Below are positions 6,048 through 7,783 of a stretch of DNA of 7,783 nucleotides, one piece after another. The position numbers were made by a program, and so were the translations under genes. Positions within the stretch are counted from its first letter, which is position 1. The number at the start of each line of letters is the position of its first letter. This stretch comes from Hydromicrobium sp964517765 (lineage in GTDB: Bacteria > Actinomycetota > Humimicrobiia > Humimicrobiales > Humimicrobiaceae): positions 1-7,783 of the forward strand of contig CAZFEN010000034.1 in NCBI GenBank assembly GCA_964517765.1, given 5' to 3'. Below the pieces are notes generated by a model. It was not told where the DNA came from and ran no database searches. It worked only from the letters and a program-made list of their open reading frames with translations.

Positions 6048-6124
6048 TGGTGGGCCTATCTGGACTCGAACCAGAGGCCTCATCCTTATCAGGGATGCGC
6101 TCTAACCAGCTGAGCTATAGGCCC
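6048..6124 (-). tRNA. tRNA-Ile (anticodon GAU)
   Basis: Minus strand, 77 nt including an encoded CCA. Acceptor GGGCCTA pairs perfectly with TAGGCCC, D stem is GCTC/GAGC, and anticodon stem CATCC/GGATG encloses loop CTGATAA with anticodon GAT. T stem is TCTGG/CCAGA with loop TTCGAGT. It reads AUC and AUU. It is the first gene of a two-tRNA unit behind a good promoter, and in this genome lies downstream of the gyrA block rather than between 16S and 23S rRNA genes, the other common site of an Ile-Ala pair. Confidence 0.97.
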
Positions 6125-6148
6125 CAATCCGAATTTAAAACAGAGGTC

Positions 6149-6177
6149 AAAATAACAATTTAATACTTTTTTGTCAA
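6149..6177 (-). promoter_or_regulatory. Promoter of the tRNA-Ile/tRNA-Ala unit
   Basis: Minus strand: consensus -35 TTGACA (6177-6172), 17-nt spacer, -10 TATTTT (6154-6149, 4 of 6). Transcription would start near 6142, about 18 nt before the mature tRNA-Ile 5' end, a typical tRNA leader length. It shows that the tRNAs need not depend on gyrA read-through. Confidence 0.65.
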
Positions 6178-6223
6178 GGCAAAACCACACGTAAATATAG
6201 AAATAAATGATTTTAAAGAAAAT

Positions 6224-6634
6224 CTATTTAACTGCTTCGGATTCCTTAACCTTTATTTCTACTTCTTTCCCTGGCAAAAATCTCAGTTCTATCCCTCCTG
6301 TGATCTTTAAAACCACATTTATTATCCAGACCACAAGGGTCCCGGCCGCAGCATAAAACAGGGATGCAACTAGTCCGCCAACAACGAGTACTATAATGGT
6401 TATCGCGGTACCTCCGCCAAGAAAACTGAATAAAACACCGATATTCCCGAGACCAAGGCTCGCAAGAATACTATCTATATTAATACCAAAGGAGGCAAAT
6501 CCAAGCCATGTAAGAAGCCCGATGACCGTTAATACCATTGCGGATAATATAAAGAATATCAGATATAATACCAACAGATACTTGAACATAGAAAATTCGC
6601 CAATACTTCTTAAAACTTTTCTTTCGACAGCCAT
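6224..6634 (-). CDS. DUF3566-like transmembrane protein
   Basis: A 136-residue membrane protein of unknown function. It resembles DUF3566 proteins: a short basic N-terminus (ERKVLRSIGEFSMFKY), a long hydrophobic segment (about 19-47), a linker with INIDSILASLGLGN (51-64), a second hydrophobic region (about 76-109), then the family-like ending ITGGIELRFLP (111-121) and a charged cytoplasmic tail. The position supports this: in Actinomycetota the DUF3566 gene sits between gyrA and the tRNA-Ile/tRNA-Ala pair, exactly as here. Start chosen at ATG 6634-6632, with GAGAGG five bases upstream. It follows the DUF4870 gene on the same strand after 162 nt. A weak A-T stem-loop (6210-6223) directly follows the stop. 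Role unknown; a link to envelope or division is only conceivable from context. Confidence 0.72.
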   Translation of the reverse strand: MAVERKVLRSIGEFSMFKYLLVLYLIFFILSAMVLTVIGLLTWLGFASFGINIDSILASLGLGNIGVLFSFLGGGTAITIIVLVVGGLVASLFYAAAGTLVVWIINVVLKITGGIELRFLPGKEVEIKVKESEAVK

Positions 6635-6796
6635 AAATACCTCTCGTTATAGAATGCAGATAACTTATATTCGGGACCACAGAAAAGCCGTATATTAAAA
6701 AATTCCATTGCTCAAATTAATCCTTTAAAACAAAACTTAGTATATCATATTCTGCTTTAAAAACTTTTTATTACTAACTTTTTAACTTTATAAAAG

Positions 6797-7243
6797 TTAT
6801 TTTGTATATTTTTCTGCTAAATTTCCGAAAAATGGGAACTTGTAAAGTTCTCCCTTATTGGCCCTTGTCACTATCTTAAGCCTGATAACGAATTCTGCTA
6901 TTACCACTAACCATGCTAATACTGTAAACAGGGTCCACCATCCTGCGCCATAATAGAATAAATAAGTCCTTACCATCATGCCTCTTATTACGCTGTATAA
7001 GACTACAAAAATAATTCTTAAAACCAGACCGGCAATTCCTACTAACATTGACTGCATTGCATGAAATTTGACATACTTATTCTCTTTTTCAAGTATGTAC
7101 ATTATAAGTCCTGAAAGAAAACCACCCCATCCATACAGTAATATTCCAGCATGTGAAATCCACATAGCTATCTTTGCATCCAGTCCTGTGGAACTCTTCT
7201 TATTAAAATCTGGATGAACTTCCACGTTTTTGGCTTCTGCCAT
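6797..7243 (-). CDS. DUF4870 domain-containing membrane protein
   Basis: A 148-residue protein with three predicted membrane spans (about 25-51, 64-86 and 102-125), a soluble N-terminal tail and a basic C-terminus. The conserved loop KFHAMQSML (59-67) after span 1, where family members carry F-x-x-H/N-A-x-Q, and the overall layout are those of DUF4870 (Tic20-like fold group). Family members are small inner-membrane proteins without a proven job. The start is firm: AAGGAGG seven bases before ATG, the best ribosome site in the window. It lies 160 nt downstream of gyrA on the same strand, between gyrA and the DUF3566-like gene. A 12-bp tandem repeat (7328-7351) and a TATAAT (7330-7325) occur upstream, so it may have its own promoter. 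Confidence 0.82.
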   Translation of the reverse strand: MAEAKNVEVHPDFNKKSSTGLDAKIAMWISHAGILLYGWGGFLSGLIMYILEKENKYVKFHAMQSMLVGIAGLVLRIIFVVLYSVIRGMMVRTYLFYYGAGWWTLFTVLAWLVVIAEFVIRLKIVTRANKGELYKFPFFGNLAEKYTK

Positions 7244-7327
7244 TTTGTTTCCTCCTTATTCAAATTGGCATTTTGCAAATAAAAATAAATTTACTTATAT
7301 TTATCGTAAAAAATACTTGTAGAAATT

Positions 7328-7351
7328 ATAATAACAGATATATTAACAGAT
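7328..7351. repeat. Tandem 12-bp direct repeat upstream of the DUF4870 gene
   Basis: ATAATAACAGAT (7328-7339) is followed directly by ATATTAACAGAT (7340-7351), 11 of 12 bases identical. On the minus strand it lies in the gap between gyrA and the DUF4870 gene, overlapping a possible -10 box (TATAAT, 7330-7325). It could be a paired regulator site or a slippage product. Confidence 0.5.
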
Positions 7352-7385
7352 TTATATAACAAATTGAGATTAAAACAAATTACCA

Positions 7386-7398
7386 GCCAGCCTCTGGC
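7386..7398 (-). terminator. Short hairpin after gyrA, possible terminator
   Basis: On the minus strand, five bases past the gyrA stop codon, GCCAG and CTGGC form a perfect 5-bp stem with loop AGG, followed by TGGTAATTTGTTTT. The stem is short and the U-run is interrupted, so termination is uncertain. Confidence 0.25.
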
Positions 7399-7403
7399 GC
7401 CAA

Positions 7404-7783
7404 TTAATTCTCCGATGCCACGATTGAATATGAGGCCACTTCTGCGCCTCCTCCCAGGTTGATTACCCTTACTCCCTGTGTGGATCTACCGATTCTTGAT
7501 ATCGATTTTGCGGGAATCCTGATAAGAATCCCCTCTTTAGAGATGATCATGACATCATGCTCATCCTTCAGTATGCCTGCACCGGCGACCTTTCCTTTTT
7601 TCTCGGTAATCTTTAAAGTCTTGACGCCCAATCCGCCTCTTTTTTGCTTATTATATTCGTCCAGCTGCGTCCTTTTTCCATAACCATTTTCGGTAAGAAC
7701 AAAGAGATCTCCTTCCGTTTCTTTTACTACCATCATCGAAAGAACCTCATCCTCTTTTGATAGTCTCATTCCCTTTACTCCCT
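7404..7783 (-). CDS. gyrA: DNA gyrase subunit A, C-terminal part
   Basis: GyrA is the DNA-cleaving subunit of gyrase, which introduces negative supercoils. The window holds the last 126 codons; the reading frame is open to the right edge and the gene begins outside. The visible part is the end of the C-terminal beta-pinwheel that wraps DNA: GVKGMRLSKEDEV, then FVLTENGYGKRTQLDEY, the blade motif QKRGGLGVKTL, MIISKEGILIRIPAKSISRIGRSTQGVRVINL and a short tail ending IVASEN. These repeats (ENGYGKRT, SKEGILIRI, RSTQGV) are characteristic of GyrA or the related ParC. GyrA is preferred because of the QGVRVINL ending and the gyrA-DUF3566-tRNA gene order. There is no long acidic tail. The DUF4870 gene follows after 160 nt. 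Confidence 0.93.
   Translation of the reverse strand, partial: GVKGMRLSKEDEVLSMMVVKETEGDLFVLTENGYGKRTQLDEYNKQKRGGLGVKTLKITEKKGKVAGAGILKDEHDVMIISKEGILIRIPAKSISRIGRSTQGVRVINLGGGAEVASYSIVASEN

Noticed and set aside
6396..6698. Plus-strand frame of 100 codons and a minus-strand frame of 66 codons at 6480-6680
   Set aside because: Both overlap the DUF3566-like gene in other frames and lack recognisable features.
7459..7683. Plus-strand frame of 74 codons
   Set aside because: It is the complement of the conserved GyrA C-terminal domain.
1..7783. Insertion sequences, CRISPR array, integrase site, replication origin
   Set aside because: No transposase or integrase gene, terminal inverted repeats, regularly spaced repeats or DnaA-box cluster was seen. 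gyrA can lie near the origin in some bacteria, but dnaA, dnaN and gyrB are not in the window.

Overview
The window is AT-rich bacterial DNA with 9 protein genes or gene parts, 2 tRNA genes and one long non-coding stretch. The best clue to the organism is the minus-strand block from 7783 down to 5956. It carries the end of gyrA, a DUF4870 membrane protein, a DUF3566-like membrane protein, tRNA-Ile(GAU) and tRNA-Ala(UGC). The order gyrA - DUF3566 - tRNA-Ile - tRNA-Ala is typical of Actinomycetota (Mycobacterium has it). With such AT-rich DNA this suggests a deep-branching, low-GC, probably anaerobic actinobacterial lineage. That placement is an inference; another anaerobic phylum sharing the order cannot be excluded. 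The window looks chromosomal: no IS element, phage gene, CRISPR array or origin was seen.

Layout. 1-792 (-): sugar-binding lipoprotein of an ABC importer, cut by the window edge. 793-1475: 683 nt without a clear gene, holding a strong minus-strand promoter about 370 nt before the lipoprotein start, inverted repeats and a possible tiny leader ORF. 1476-2000 (+): C_GCAxxG_C_C-family cysteine protein. 2058-2723 (-): ribose-5-phosphate isomerase A, with its own promoter. 2947-3312 (-): only the C-terminal dimerisation part of a dihydrolipoamide dehydrogenase, probably a pseudogene. 3332-3913 (-): DUF3786 protein. 4047-5348 (+): GatC-like PTS EIIC membrane permease with no EIIA or EIIB in view. 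5360-5836 (-): unrecognised single-span membrane protein. 5956-6124 (-): the two tRNAs, behind a good promoter. 6224-7243 (-): the two small membrane proteins. 7404-7783 (-): gyrA 3' end.

How the genes fit together. The sugar-binding lipoprotein, RpiA and the EIIC-like permease suggest a sugar-using, fermentative lifestyle, but they are transcribed separately and no single pathway is encoded here. The gyrA-to-tRNA block is housekeeping. I did not find a convincing new multi-gene system. The points most worth a second look are the orphan EIIC with both signature histidines changed to glutamine, the clean C-terminal Lpd remnant next to DUF3786, the long leader of the sugar-binding protein gene, and the actinobacterial-type gyrA/tRNA order in low-GC DNA.
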